Source: Bryobacteraceae bacterium
GTDB taxonomy: Bacteria > Acidobacteriota > Terriglobia > Bryobacterales > Bryobacteraceae
Direction: 5' to 3'
Length of the DNA stretch: 64,000 nt
Assembly (NCBI GenBank): GCA_025056455.1
Contig: JANWVY010000003.1
Coordinates: forward strand, 124,001 to 188,000
Each line of letters opens with the position of its first letter. Position 1 is the stretch's first letter. The translations under genes were made by a program, and so were the position numbers. This document shows, piece by piece, positions 37,001 through 44,503 of the stretch. The notes under the pieces were generated by a model. It worked only from the letters and a program-made list of their open reading frames with translations. It searched no databases and had not been told where the DNA came from.

Positions 37001-37347
37001 CGCTTCCCATCCGGCGTCCAGCCGCGTACCAAATCTGGTGATGGGTGCGAGGTGATCCGCTTGGGAATTCCACCCCTAGCAGGAATCGTAAATACATCCA
37101 CATTGCCGTCGTACTCCCCGCTGAAGGCGATCGTCTGCCCGTCTGGTGAAAACGAAGGATTCGACTCAACGCCACGGCCCGCCGTCAGCCGTACTGCTTG
37201 GCCCCCACTGCGCTCCACCGACCACAGATCGCCAGCAAATACGAAAACAATGTGTGTTTGATTGATCGTTGGTTGCTGGAAAAGAGAAACTCCCTCCTCG
37301 GCCCACAACGGAATCGCGAGAAAGACTATCCAAAGCCAGGCGTTCAT
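34072..37347 (-). CDS. Tricorn-like S41 protease with N-terminal beta-propellers and PDZ domain
   Basis: A 1091-residue exported protease similar to tricorn of archaea. It has a signal peptide (MNAWLWIVFLAIPLWAEE) and two beta-propeller regions (about 20-310 and 310-660) with repeats like FSPDGQTIAFSGEYDGNVDV and WSPDSKKIAFSDKR. A low-complexity acidic/Ala linker at about 535-570 separates the parts. A helical segment with RDFFYDPSHHGLD is followed by a PDZ domain (NVQTGDYILAVNGREL) and the tail protease domain. The nucleophile serine is in NEWAGSGGDALPWYF and the His in LSVGHLYISGGD. Tricorn proteins trim peptides, here presumably in the periplasm. Start: AGGAGA lies three bases before ATG 37347. 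It converges with the PiT operon. Confidence 0.93.
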   Translation of the reverse strand: MNAWLWIVFLAIPLWAEEGVSLFQQPTINQTHIVFVFAGDLWSVERSGGQAVRLTAGRGVESNPSFSPDGQTIAFSGEYDGNVDVFTIPARGGIPKRITSHPSPDLVRGWTPDGKRILFASNRDQFVGVQKLYTVSAEGGFPEPLPFPYAWDGSYSPDGSQIAYLPISRADQIWKRYRGGRTTPIWIAKLSDSSITPLPRKDSNDYNPMWVGNAIYFLSDRHGKATLFRYDTKTRQLTQVLENRGLDLKSAQATSDAIVYEQFGSIHLYDLKNGKSRPVNIHLSGDLAEVRPRMEKLSRFVQNAAISPAGARAVFEARGEIFTVPAEKGDVRNLTRSPGVADRFPAWSPDGRWVAFFSDESGEYALHLAPQNGLGEVKKISLGHPSSFFYSPVWSPDSKKIAFSDKRLNLWYVEIERAEPVKVDTQTYASGRNLWSVSWSPDSKWLAYAKVLKNHLSAVFLYSLESRKSSQITDGMSDARMPVFDNNGKYLYLAASTDSGPTLSTIDLSSSFLPVTRTIYLTVLSKDEPSPLAPESDEEKVVEEKKAESVKTGAAGASPSATKGTSSIEVRIDLENIQQRTIPLPLRAANYIAMQPGKSGVLFLLEAPPQFDSPGPAPGTLHRFDLAKRKAERFADGVTALRVSHNGEKLLLSQSEAWFIVGANTPPKPGEGRLRMDEIESVVDPQAEWKQMYREVLRIQRDFFYDPSHHGLDLQALGERYEKYLSKLGSRSDLNYLWAEMWGELSVGHLYISGGDQPQPSRVRGGLLGADYRIENGRYRIAKIYTGENWNPQTRAPLTQPGVNVQTGDYILAVNGRELRSSDEIFSFFEGTAGKTVRLKVASDAAGTNPREVTVTPVESEVTLRRLDWVESNRRTVEQLSGGKVAYVYLPDTYVNGYRYFNRYYFAQSDRQALIVDERFNGGGKAADYIIDYLRRPLWNYWSSREGETYTTPTLNITGPKVMLINEWAGSGGDALPWYFRRAKLGPLVGKRTWGGLVGIGGTPPLIDGGTVTSPSFAFWTPEGNWEVENFGTPPDIEVEFDPKAWREGRDLQLEKAVEIVLEQLRKNPPKPVQRPAYPNYHSKRALASGQ

Positions 37348-37412
37348 AGTTCTCCTATTACGCTAGCGCATGGTGCCCCGCTGGCGAAGTGCGATACTGG
37401 AACGGGAATGCC

Positions 37413-38795
37413 ATGCCGGTGAAATTTTCCATCGACTCGCTCTTAAATTCCTATTTCGAGCGAACTCCGCGCTCGCGGGCCATTTTTGCCCGCGCCGAAG
37501 CGCTGTTTCCCAATGGCGTGACTCATGTGGGCCGCTTCCTTGAACCCTACCCCGTTTACGTGGAGCGCGCCGAAGCCTCCCGCAAGTGGGATGTTGACGG
37601 CAACGAATATGTGGATTTCTTCGGTGGCCACGGCGCGTTGCTGTTAGGACACTGCCATCCCGAAGTGACCGCCGCCGTACAAAGCCAGGCCACGCGCGGA
37701 GCTCACTTCGGCGCCTCCCATGAACTCGAGGTCGAATGGGGCGCGTTGATCCAACAAATGGTACCCTCCGCCGAACGCCTCCGTTTCACGATTTCCGGCA
37801 CCGAAGCTACCCATCTTGCGATTCGCCTCGCACGCGCCTTTACAGGCCGCCGGAAGCTGGTGCGCTTTGCCGGGCATTTCCATGGCTGGCACGATCACGT
37901 GGCATTTCCCGCCGGAGGCGCCGCCGGCATTCTCCCTGGCATCGTCGAAGACACCATCGTTCTGCCCCCAAACGACGAGGCGGCGCTCGGTGAAATCTCA
38001 CCTCAGGCCAAGGAAATCGCTGCCGTTATTCTGGAACCCACGGGCGCGACATTCGGGCAAGTTCCTACCCCACCCTCCTTCCTCCACACGCTTCGCGAAT
38101 GGACGGCGCAGCACGGCGTGATCTTGATTTTCGACGAGGTGATTAGTGGCTTTCGCTGTGCCCCGGGGGGAGCGCAACAGTACTATGGCGTCCTTCCCGA
38201 TCTGACGACACTTGCCAAGATCGTAGCTGGCGGCTACCCAGGCGCCGCCGTCGCAGGGCGAAAACAAATTCTTGAAGTCTTGGATTACCGCCGCGTTGGA
38301 GACCGGATTCATTCCCCACTGGTCATGCACCAGGGGACACACAACGCTGGACCTATTTCTGCAGCAGCCGGCCTTGCCACGCTTCGTATCATTCGCGACA
38401 CCGATGCCGTCCCGCGCGCCAACCGCACGGCTTCCGCCATCCGCGACGGCATGAACGCCGCCATCCGGAAGCATGGTCTCCCATGGCGGGTGTATGGACA
38501 GTTCTCAGACTTTCACCTCTACCTAGGCGAGGATGCGGTTAGCCTGGAGGACCTTTACGCGGGAAGAGTTTCGCCAGGAAAGCTCAAGGGAAGCGCACCG
38601 CTCGAGTTGATACACCAAATTCGGATGGGAATGCTGGCCCTCGGTGTCGATTTCATCAACTGGCCGGGGGGACTGGTTTCCGCGGTGCATAACAGCCAGG
38701 ACATCGATCGAACAGTCACTGCATTCGAGACGCTGCTCCAACACCTGGCGCCAGCGCCTGTGACTGAAGGCGGAGCGTTCGCCGTATCGCGCTAG
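37413..38795 (+). CDS. Class III PLP-dependent aminotransferase / glutamate-1-semialdehyde mutase-like
   Basis: A 460-residue fold-type I PLP enzyme. It has the family features of the HemL/class III aminotransferases: FPNGVTHVGRFLEPYPVYV, GHCHPEVTAAVQ, ISGTEATHLAIRLAR, FAGHFHGWHDHV, LIFDEVISGFR, and the PLP lysine in LAKIVAGGYPGAAVAG. An aminomutase acting on glutamate-1-semialdehyde is possible, but the sequence lacks the more exact HemL signature, and many such genes are transaminases of unknown substrate. ATG 37413 is preferred over the GTG at 37389; a -10-like GATACT lies at 37393-37398. It stands upstream of the glycan cluster, and supplying an amino sugar precursor is a possibility, not shown by the sequence. 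Confidence 0.85.
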   Translation: MPVKFSIDSLLNSYFERTPRSRAIFARAEALFPNGVTHVGRFLEPYPVYVERAEASRKWDVDGNEYVDFFGGHGALLLGHCHPEVTAAVQSQATRGAHFGASHELEVEWGALIQQMVPSAERLRFTISGTEATHLAIRLARAFTGRRKLVRFAGHFHGWHDHVAFPAGGAAGILPGIVEDTIVLPPNDEAALGEISPQAKEIAAVILEPTGATFGQVPTPPSFLHTLREWTAQHGVILIFDEVISGFRCAPGGAQQYYGVLPDLTTLAKIVAGGYPGAAVAGRKQILEVLDYRRVGDRIHSPLVMHQGTHNAGPISAAAGLATLRIIRDTDAVPRANRTASAIRDGMNAAIRKHGLPWRVYGQFSDFHLYLGEDAVSLEDLYAGRVSPGKLKGSAPLELIHQIRMGMLALGVDFINWPGGLVSAVHNSQDIDRTVTAFETLLQHLAPAPVTEGGAFAVSR

Positions 38796-38873
38796 GCAGC
38801 TGCGAGTCTAGCCTCAGCCATCCCCAACTCCGCTACGCGCTGCCCCTCAAACCGCACACCTAGCAGGCTTTGC

Positions 38874-38879
38874 TACACT
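38874..38879 (+). promoter_or_regulatory. -10-like TACACT, seven bases before a TTG start
   Basis: TACACT ends seven bases before the TTG at 38887, the first codon of the six-hairpin protein. No ribosome binding site lies between. With usual -10 spacing, transcription would start at or next to this codon, so a leaderless message is suggested. No good -35 is seen. Confidence 0.4.
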
Positions 38880-38886
38880 AAAGAGT

Positions 38887-40017
38887 TTGTCAACGACAGC
38901 CCATCAACTGGCCCCAACCCAATCGTGTCGCATTCCGGCTGACGCCTCGTTGCTCCGGGCGGGAAGCTGGTTTCTTCATTCCGGCATTCAAGAAAGCACC
39001 GGCGGCGTAGCGCGTTACTACCTCATCGACCAACGACGGAACGCGCGTTTATCCACCGAGATTACGGGCTACGCCACCAAGGCTTATTGTTACTTGCACC
39101 GCGAAACAGGACAACTCCCCTATCTTCTGGCCGCGCGTGCAGCCGGGCAATTCTTGGTTCAACGCGCATGGAACCAAGACCTCCAACTCTTCCCCTTTGA
39201 GTATCCCCCCACCGATTCGCCAGCGGAGAACCGGGTGTTTTTCTTTGATTGCGGCATCATTATTCGCGGCTTGATCGCGCTTTGGCGCGGCACGGGCGAG
39301 GCTGTTTATCTTGAAAGAGCTCGAACTTGCGGCTTAGCCATGATCCACCGCTTTGAGCATCAGGGCTGCTTTGCCCCGATACTCCAGTTGCCTGGTGGCG
39401 AGCCAGTCGCCTACGGTGACCGCTGGTCCAACAACCCGGGCTGTTACCAGCTCAAGTCGGCGCTGGCCTGGCTCGAGCTGTTTGAGATCACGGGCGAGAG
39501 CCGGTTTGCCGCAGCATTTGAAACGGCCCTGCTTCGAGCTCTGGCCGATGACTTGACGTTTCTCCCGGGCGCGGCCAATCCGTCCGATGTCATGGATCGT
39601 TTGCACGCTTACAGCTACTTTCTCGAAGCGCTTCTCCCGGTGGCGGACCGTCCGGAATGCGCCGCCCGGTTACGCGATGGGATAGACCGCCTGGCAGCAT
39701 TTGCCCGTCAAATTGCCCCGGTGTTTGCCCGCTCTGATGTCTGGGCCCAGCTGCTACGCCTCCGCCTCTTCGCAGCGAAGCAAGGCGTGAAGGAGCTCGA
39801 TCACCAGCAGGCCACCCAGGAAGTGGAGTCGATCGTCAGCTTCCAGTGGGACTCACCCGAGCTGCGCCTTCACGGTGGGTATTGCTTCGGCCGCCGTCAC
39901 GGTCAACTGACGCCGTTCGCCAATCCAGTCTCCACAGCCTTCTGCATGCAGGCTCTTCATCTCTGGCGCAAGTGGCTCCAGGGGGGCCTCGACGAAAACT
40001 GGCGAGATTTGATTTGA
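38887..40017 (+). CDS. Six-hairpin glycosidase-like protein of the glycan cluster
   Basis: A 376-residue soluble protein with repeating helix-rich segments typical of an (alpha/alpha)6 toroid: RNARLSTEITGYATKAYCYL, LFEITGESRFAAAFETALLR and DPRECAARLRDGIDRLAAF-type spacing. Aromatic and acidic residues occur at the loop positions (FFFDCGIIIRGLIALWRG). Related folds occur in GH88/GH105 hydrolases and N-acylglucosamine 2-epimerases; which reaction it performs is unknown. No signal peptide is present. The only start is TTG at 38887. The glycosyltransferase fusion begins at TTG 40014, overlapping this gene's TGA stop, so the two proteins are translationally coupled and likely act together on the same glycan. 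Confidence 0.65.
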   Translation: MSTTAHQLAPTQSCRIPADASLLRAGSWFLHSGIQESTGGVARYYLIDQRRNARLSTEITGYATKAYCYLHRETGQLPYLLAARAAGQFLVQRAWNQDLQLFPFEYPPTDSPAENRVFFFDCGIIIRGLIALWRGTGEAVYLERARTCGLAMIHRFEHQGCFAPILQLPGGEPVAYGDRWSNNPGCYQLKSALAWLELFEITGESRFAAAFETALLRALADDLTFLPGAANPSDVMDRLHAYSYFLEALLPVADRPECAARLRDGIDRLAAFARQIAPVFARSDVWAQLLRLRLFAAKQGVKELDHQQATQEVESIVSFQWDSPELRLHGGYCFGRRHGQLTPFANPVSTAFCMQALHLWRKWLQGGLDENWRDLI

Positions 40018-42731
40018 CCATCAAGGTCGCATTCCTCTCCTGTCAAGAAAACCTGGTTGCGCCGTTTCTCGAGCGCGTCGCTAAGCTTTACCCGGAGCTG
40101 CCGCTTTTCGTTGTGTCCGAATTTCCGCCGCCCCCTTCAAGCGGCGCAGCTAGGTGGATCCCCTTCAAACCCAATCGCGGTTTCGCCGAGAACTACGCCC
40201 GTTGCCGGGGCATCCTCGGGAAGGCCCAAGTGCGTTTGTCTGCGGTGGTCCTCGAACCTCGAACGCCCTATGGCCAGATGCGCTGGATCGCCTTCTTTCT
40301 CGCGCCTCGAAACTGGGTGGCCTTCAACGAGAATTTAGATCACTTCATGCTGCGGCCGCGCTGTCTGGGGTCGATTGCCAGACATCTGCTGTGGCGGGCG
40401 AAAAATTTTTTCCGCTGGCAGTTTTCCCCCGGTGGCCCCGCTTACACTTGGGCCTGGCGCCTGGCCCACCCGAAACATCTTCGCCGTCCCTTGTTTTATG
40501 CGGCTGGCCGCCTGGCCGGCGCCGTGGCTTCGCGCCTGCGCCCGCTGCTTGGGAAAACCGCCGATCCGCCGCCTCAAGCAAGCGCCCCGGGCATTAGCGT
40601 TGTGATTCCAACACGCAATGGCCGAATCCTCCTCGACCGCCTTTTGCCGCTCGTGCTCGCCGATCTCACCCACCCAAGCGAAGTAATTCTCGTTGACAAC
40701 GGCTCAGACGACGGCACAGCGCAACATGTATCGGCAAACTATCCTTCTGTCCGTGTCGACCATTGCCCGGAGCCCTTGTCTTTTGCCGCTGCCGTCAACC
40801 GCGGCCTGCGCGCAGCACGCTACTCCCATGTCTGTCTTCTAAACAATGACATGGTCATCGCAAGTGGCTTCTTCATGGCGTTGCGGTCGGCCTTTGATCG
40901 CAACCCGGATTTATTCTGCGCGACAGCTCAAATTTTTTTCCCCGAAGGCATGCGCCGGCAAGAAACCGGCAAGGCCGTTTGGTGGACTCGTGACCAAGGG
41001 CGCCCGCTCCGCGACTTCCCCCTGCGCTGCCTCATCCCCCTGCCTGGTGAAGACGGCACTTATGTTCTTTATGGCAGCGGCGGCTGTTCCATGTATTCCG
41101 CCGCGAAGCTGCGACAACTCGGTGGCTTCGACGAGCTGCTCGCGCCGGCCTACGTTGAGGATCTTGACCTGGGATGGCGCGCCTGGCAGCGCAACTGGCC
41201 CACGGTTTATACTGCCGGCGCCGGCGTGACTCACTTCCACCGCAGCACCACCTCGCGTTACTTCCAGCCGGCCTTGTTGCAAAGCTTCCTAGAATTTAAT
41301 TTCTTGCGCTTTCTCATCCGGCGCGTCACCAAGCCGGCTCTCTTCACCCAGCTCTGGCGTGAAGCTCTTGACCGGCTGAATGTCCTCGCTGTGGAGCAGG
41401 CCTGGTTTGACGACTGGGCTCTGAGCGCGCTCGGCTACGCCTGGAAAGCCGTCCGGCATCTGGCTCCAGCCCCCGCTCAGGCCATAGACGAAGAGACCAT
41501 CCTCGCACTCGGCAGTGGCGAAGTAGCCAGCTTTCCCGGTCAGCAGAATCTGGGCCGCAGGCGCGTGTTGGTTGTCAGCCCCTACCTCCCCTACCCGCTT
41601 TCGCATGGCGGCGCTGTTCGCATTTACAACCTCATGCGCCGGGCAGCTGCCTGTTTTGACCAAATCCTCGTGGCTTTCGTCGAGGAGCTTGCCTCGCCGC
41701 CCGGCCCCTTACTGGAAATTTGCGCCGAGGTCGTGCTGGTGCGCCGCAAACTCACGCACCTGCTGCCCGACCGCGGCCGTCCGGACGTTGTCGAGGAATT
41801 TGCTTCTCCCACCATGCAAGCCGTGCTTGAGCAACTCGTCCGTAAATGGACGCCTTCGCTCGCCCAGCTCGAGTTCACCCAAATGGCGCAGTATGCGCCC
41901 AACTGCCGCCCCGCTAAGACAATTCTCGTTGAGCACGACTTGACCTTCGATCTCTACCAGCAACTGCTGGCTCAGAACAACGATTGGGATACCCAGCGCC
42001 AGCTTGAGCGCTGGATCCAGTTCGAACGCACCGCCTGGAGCCAAGTGGACGCTGTCGTCGTCATGTCCGAAAAAGACCGCAAGGTGGTGGGTGAAAATGC
42101 TGTGACCATCCCCAACGGCGTCGACCTCCAGCGCTTCCAACCCGCTCCTACGGATGGCGGTTCGCAGCGCATCCTTTTCATTGGTTCCTTCGCCCACCTT
42201 CCCAATGTTCTCGCCGTGGATTTCTTTCTCCGCCAAGCCTGGCCCGAAATCTTAAAGCGCTGTCCCAACGCCGTGTTTCACATCATTGCTGGCGCGCGAC
42301 CGCACTACTTCCTTGAGCGCTATCAGGAACACGTCCGGCCGGAGCTGCACCATCCTCAAATTGAATTGGAAGCCTTTGTCGAAGACGTGCGTCCTGCCTA
42401 TGAGCAGGCTAGCGTGGTGGTTGCGCCGCTAGTGGCAAGCGCCGGCACCAACATCAAGATCATGGAAGCCATGGCGATGGCCCGGGCGGTGGTGGCCACC
42501 CCCGCGGCCATCCATGGTCTCGAGCTTGACAGCGGCAGCGATTTGATCGTCGTCGACTCGGGCGCCGCCATGGCTGAGGCCGTCATCGCCCTGCTCGAAA
42601 ATCCCGAACAGCGTCGGCGCTTGGGCCAGCAGGCACGGGCAACCGTGGAACGCAACTTCGATTGGGATCAAATCGCACAGCGACAAAGCGAGCTTTACAC
42701 GCAGTTGATCCATCGCCTGGAAAAAAGCTAG
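40014..42731 (+). CDS. Fused GT2-GT4 bifunctional glycosyltransferase
   Basis: A 905-residue cytoplasmic protein with two transferase modules. An N-terminal region (1-190, TIKVAFLSCQENLVAPFLER) resembles a second Rossmann-type half. A GT2 domain follows at about 194-480: GISVVIPTRNGR, VILVDNGSDDGT, the metal-site LLNNDMV, and PAYVEDLDLGWRAWQRNW. From about 515 to the end lies a GT4 (GT-B) transferase: VLVVSPYLPYPLSHGGAVRI, VIMVEHDL-type segment ILVEHDLTFDLYQQ, IPNGVDLQRF, and the E-x7-E motif SAGTNIKIMEAMAMARAVVA. The start TTG at 40014 overlaps the previous TGA. It probably adds two successive sugars to a polyprenyl-linked surface glycan (inference). Confidence 0.88.
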   Translation: MTIKVAFLSCQENLVAPFLERVAKLYPELPLFVVSEFPPPPSSGAARWIPFKPNRGFAENYARCRGILGKAQVRLSAVVLEPRTPYGQMRWIAFFLAPRNWVAFNENLDHFMLRPRCLGSIARHLLWRAKNFFRWQFSPGGPAYTWAWRLAHPKHLRRPLFYAAGRLAGAVASRLRPLLGKTADPPPQASAPGISVVIPTRNGRILLDRLLPLVLADLTHPSEVILVDNGSDDGTAQHVSANYPSVRVDHCPEPLSFAAAVNRGLRAARYSHVCLLNNDMVIASGFFMALRSAFDRNPDLFCATAQIFFPEGMRRQETGKAVWWTRDQGRPLRDFPLRCLIPLPGEDGTYVLYGSGGCSMYSAAKLRQLGGFDELLAPAYVEDLDLGWRAWQRNWPTVYTAGAGVTHFHRSTTSRYFQPALLQSFLEFNFLRFLIRRVTKPALFTQLWREALDRLNVLAVEQAWFDDWALSALGYAWKAVRHLAPAPAQAIDEETILALGSGEVASFPGQQNLGRRRVLVVSPYLPYPLSHGGAVRIYNLMRRAAACFDQILVAFVEELASPPGPLLEICAEVVLVRRKLTHLLPDRGRPDVVEEFASPTMQAVLEQLVRKWTPSLAQLEFTQMAQYAPNCRPAKTILVEHDLTFDLYQQLLAQNNDWDTQRQLERWIQFERTAWSQVDAVVVMSEKDRKVVGENAVTIPNGVDLQRFQPAPTDGGSQRILFIGSFAHLPNVLAVDFFLRQAWPEILKRCPNAVFHIIAGARPHYFLERYQEHVRPELHHPQIELEAFVEDVRPAYEQASVVVAPLVASAGTNIKIMEAMAMARAVVATPAAIHGLELDSGSDLIVVDSGAAMAEAVIALLENPEQRRRLGQQARATVERNFDWDQIAQRQSELYTQLIHRLEKS

Positions 42732-42745
42732 CCGTCCGGCGAGAT

Positions 42746-43405
42746 TCAGAACTGGCGGCGCTTGAGCCGCGCTACATTGAACTTCGCCGTATCGGCAACC
42801 GCCATCACGGTCATCACTCCCGCCTGCACCGGATCCGTGACCACTAAATCCGCGGCCTCCGGCACGCTACCTGCCATGTTCAAGCTCACGACCAGTAAAC
42901 CCTGCGCGCGCACCTCTCGCACTGCTTGCTCAATTTCACCGCCCATCAGCGAACCCGCGAGAACTAACGCTTTGGCCCGCGGTAGGCGCGCCACAGCCCG
43001 GACAGCCTCCGCCAGCGGCTGCTCTCCCACCAGCGGAATCGTGTCCACCGAGATATGCTCGCCCCGAATGTTATGCCGGTCCGCCTCGCTGATCGCGCCA
43101 ATCGCCACCTGGCCGACTTGAGCTCCGCCGCCCATGATAATGATCCGTTTCCCAAAGATCCGCTGCATGGTGTCGGTGATCTCTACGCCCCGCACAATCG
43201 GCAGGGCCCGCAAATCCGCGGCCAGCGCCTCGGCGTCCCCCGGTAGGGAAATTTCAAAGTAAGTACGGGCTTCCTCGGGCGTATTGAGAAGAATCGCCAC
43301 GGACTCGATATTCCCCTGGTGCGCCGCAATCACTCCCGTCAATTGATGGAGCACGCCCGTCCCATTGTCCGCACTGACAACAATGCCTACGTTCTCCGTT
43401 TGCAT
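42746..43405 (-). CDS. ACT-domain protein with DUF5612-like C-terminal domain
   Basis: A 219-residue protein. Residues 1-75 form an ACT regulatory domain (NVGIVVSADNGTGVLHQLTG; VAILLNTPEEARTYFEIS), usually a small-molecule (amino acid) sensor. The rest matches, as far as I remember, the DUF5612 domain known mainly from methanogenic archaea: RIIIMGGGAQVGQVAIGAIS, EADRHNIRGEHISVDTIPLV, ALVLAGSLMGGEIEQAVREV. That resemblance is from memory and should be confirmed by a domain search. The start ATG 43405 is preceded by GAAAAGAG. It converges with the glycosyltransferase fusion (stops 14 bp apart) and lies downstream of the RodZ-like gene on the same strand. Confidence 0.75.
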   Translation of the reverse strand: MQTENVGIVVSADNGTGVLHQLTGVIAAHQGNIESVAILLNTPEEARTYFEISLPGDAEALAADLRALPIVRGVEITDTMQRIFGKRIIIMGGGAQVGQVAIGAISEADRHNIRGEHISVDTIPLVGEQPLAEAVRAVARLPRAKALVLAGSLMGGEIEQAVREVRAQGLLVVSLNMAGSVPEAADLVVTDPVQAGVMTVMAVADTAKFNVARLKRRQF

Positions 43406-43448
43406 GAATGCTCTTTTCGTTGATGAGAGCCGGATTCCAGCAGAGCCC

Positions 43449-44462
43449 TCACTCGGCCGGATTGGACGTCTGACCCTGGGTGTTCGGCTCAGAAACCCCT
43501 GCTGGCGGTGATTTCGGAGGAGGTTGCAAGATTTGAAATCCAGACGGCGTAAATTCTACCGTTCGCACTTGTCCTCGTGGCCCGATGGACCCAATGTCAT
43601 TCCCGTTGAAACGGATGATGACTCCCGCCGCGTTTCCGAGCAAGACTTTGGCATTTTCGTTGGCTACGGCCGTCACCACGGGCTCAGAGGGAGTAATCAC
43701 TCGCGCAAGAACCACCTTGCCGTCGGTCGTGATGCGCACCCAGGTATCCTCCTTCGAGGAAATCGCCAAATTCACTTTTCCAGTAATCACCGGCGGCGCA
43801 ACATAACGCTCTGTTGATGGCGAAGCGATCCCCGAAGCATTGGCTAGCGTCGCGTTAGCCGGCTGGGACAGAGAGCTGCTTGCGGCGGCCGGTCGCCCCT
43901 CGGGATTCGCCGCGAAACTCGTCGGCTGCGCCGGTGGCGGCGAAACCGCCGGTGTGCCCATCCCTCCCGAGCCTTTGATCACCGTAACAGGGCCTGGCTC
44001 CAGCGCGCCTGCCGCCGAAGTCGAACCCAGCTGCGACCGCTGCCAGAGCCCAAAAATCGCTCCGCAGGCCACGATCACCGCAACCAGCGCGACCACCGAT
44101 GCCGTTAACTTTCGCGCGCTCAACGCCGATGCCGTGCCCTCCGGTAACGGATCTAAATCGGGCTTGCTCAACGCCCGGTCCTCCGCAAGAGAAAGTGTGG
44201 AGGACATCTGAACCAGGCTCACATCGGGCGGCGCCACTTGCCGGTCCAGCACCACTTTGATCTCTTCCTCATTCAGGCCAAGCGCTCGCGCATATTGCAG
44301 AGAAAAGGCCCGCGCAAAGAACACGCCCGGCAGGGCTGCGAAATTATCGTTTTCAATCGCCTCTAAGAAATGCGATTTAATTCGAGTTTGATCCGCAATT
44401 TGAGCGATGCCAATGCCCTGTCGCTCCCTTTCCCGGCGTAAGATCTCGCCTACCGTAGCCAT
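43449..44462 (-). CDS. RodZ-like helix-turn-helix membrane protein
   Basis: A 337-residue protein with RodZ/YfgA layout. Residues 1-70 hold a cytoplasmic HTH_25 domain (VGEILRRERERQGIGIAQIA; FARAFSLQYARALGL). One membrane span lies at about 118-140 (VVALVAVIVACGAIFGLW). A long proline/serine-rich periplasmic linker follows, then a small beta domain (DUF4115-like: VNLAISSKEDTWVRITTDGK; AKVLLGNAAGVIIRFNGNDI). RodZ links MreB to the wall-synthesis machinery and sets rod shape; the family also includes regulators. ATG 44462 is used, and a GTG at 44471 with GGAAGG six bases upstream is nearly as good. It is divergent from the GT2 gene with only 41 bp between starts. Confidence 0.85.
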   Translation of the reverse strand: MATVGEILRRERERQGIGIAQIADQTRIKSHFLEAIENDNFAALPGVFFARAFSLQYARALGLNEEEIKVVLDRQVAPPDVSLVQMSSTLSLAEDRALSKPDLDPLPEGTASALSARKLTASVVALVAVIVACGAIFGLWQRSQLGSTSAAGALEPGPVTVIKGSGGMGTPAVSPPPAQPTSFAANPEGRPAAASSSLSQPANATLANASGIASPSTERYVAPPVITGKVNLAISSKEDTWVRITTDGKVVLARVITPSEPVVTAVANENAKVLLGNAAGVIIRFNGNDIGSIGPRGQVRTVEFTPSGFQILQPPPKSPPAGVSEPNTQGQTSNPAE

Positions 44463-44486
44463 GCCAGGCACGCCTTTCCTTCCCTC

Positions 44487-44492
44487 TATAAT
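44487..44492 (+). promoter_or_regulatory. Perfect -10 TATAAT close to a TTG start
   Basis: TATAAT ends 11 bases before the TTG at 44504 that opens the GT2 gene. The divergent spacer to the RodZ-like gene is only 41 bp, so this hexamer very probably belongs to the GT2 transcript. Its leader would be about five bases and lacks a ribosome binding site. No TTGACA-like -35 is evident. Confidence 0.5.
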
Positions 44493-44503
44493 ACAACGAG
44501 CAC

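Noticed and set aside
42762-43121. Long open frames opposite the ACT and RodZ-like genes
   Set aside because: Codon-shadow frames in GC-rich DNA; their translations (e.g. Ala/Thr/Ser-rich runs) match no family, whereas the opposite strand has clear domains.
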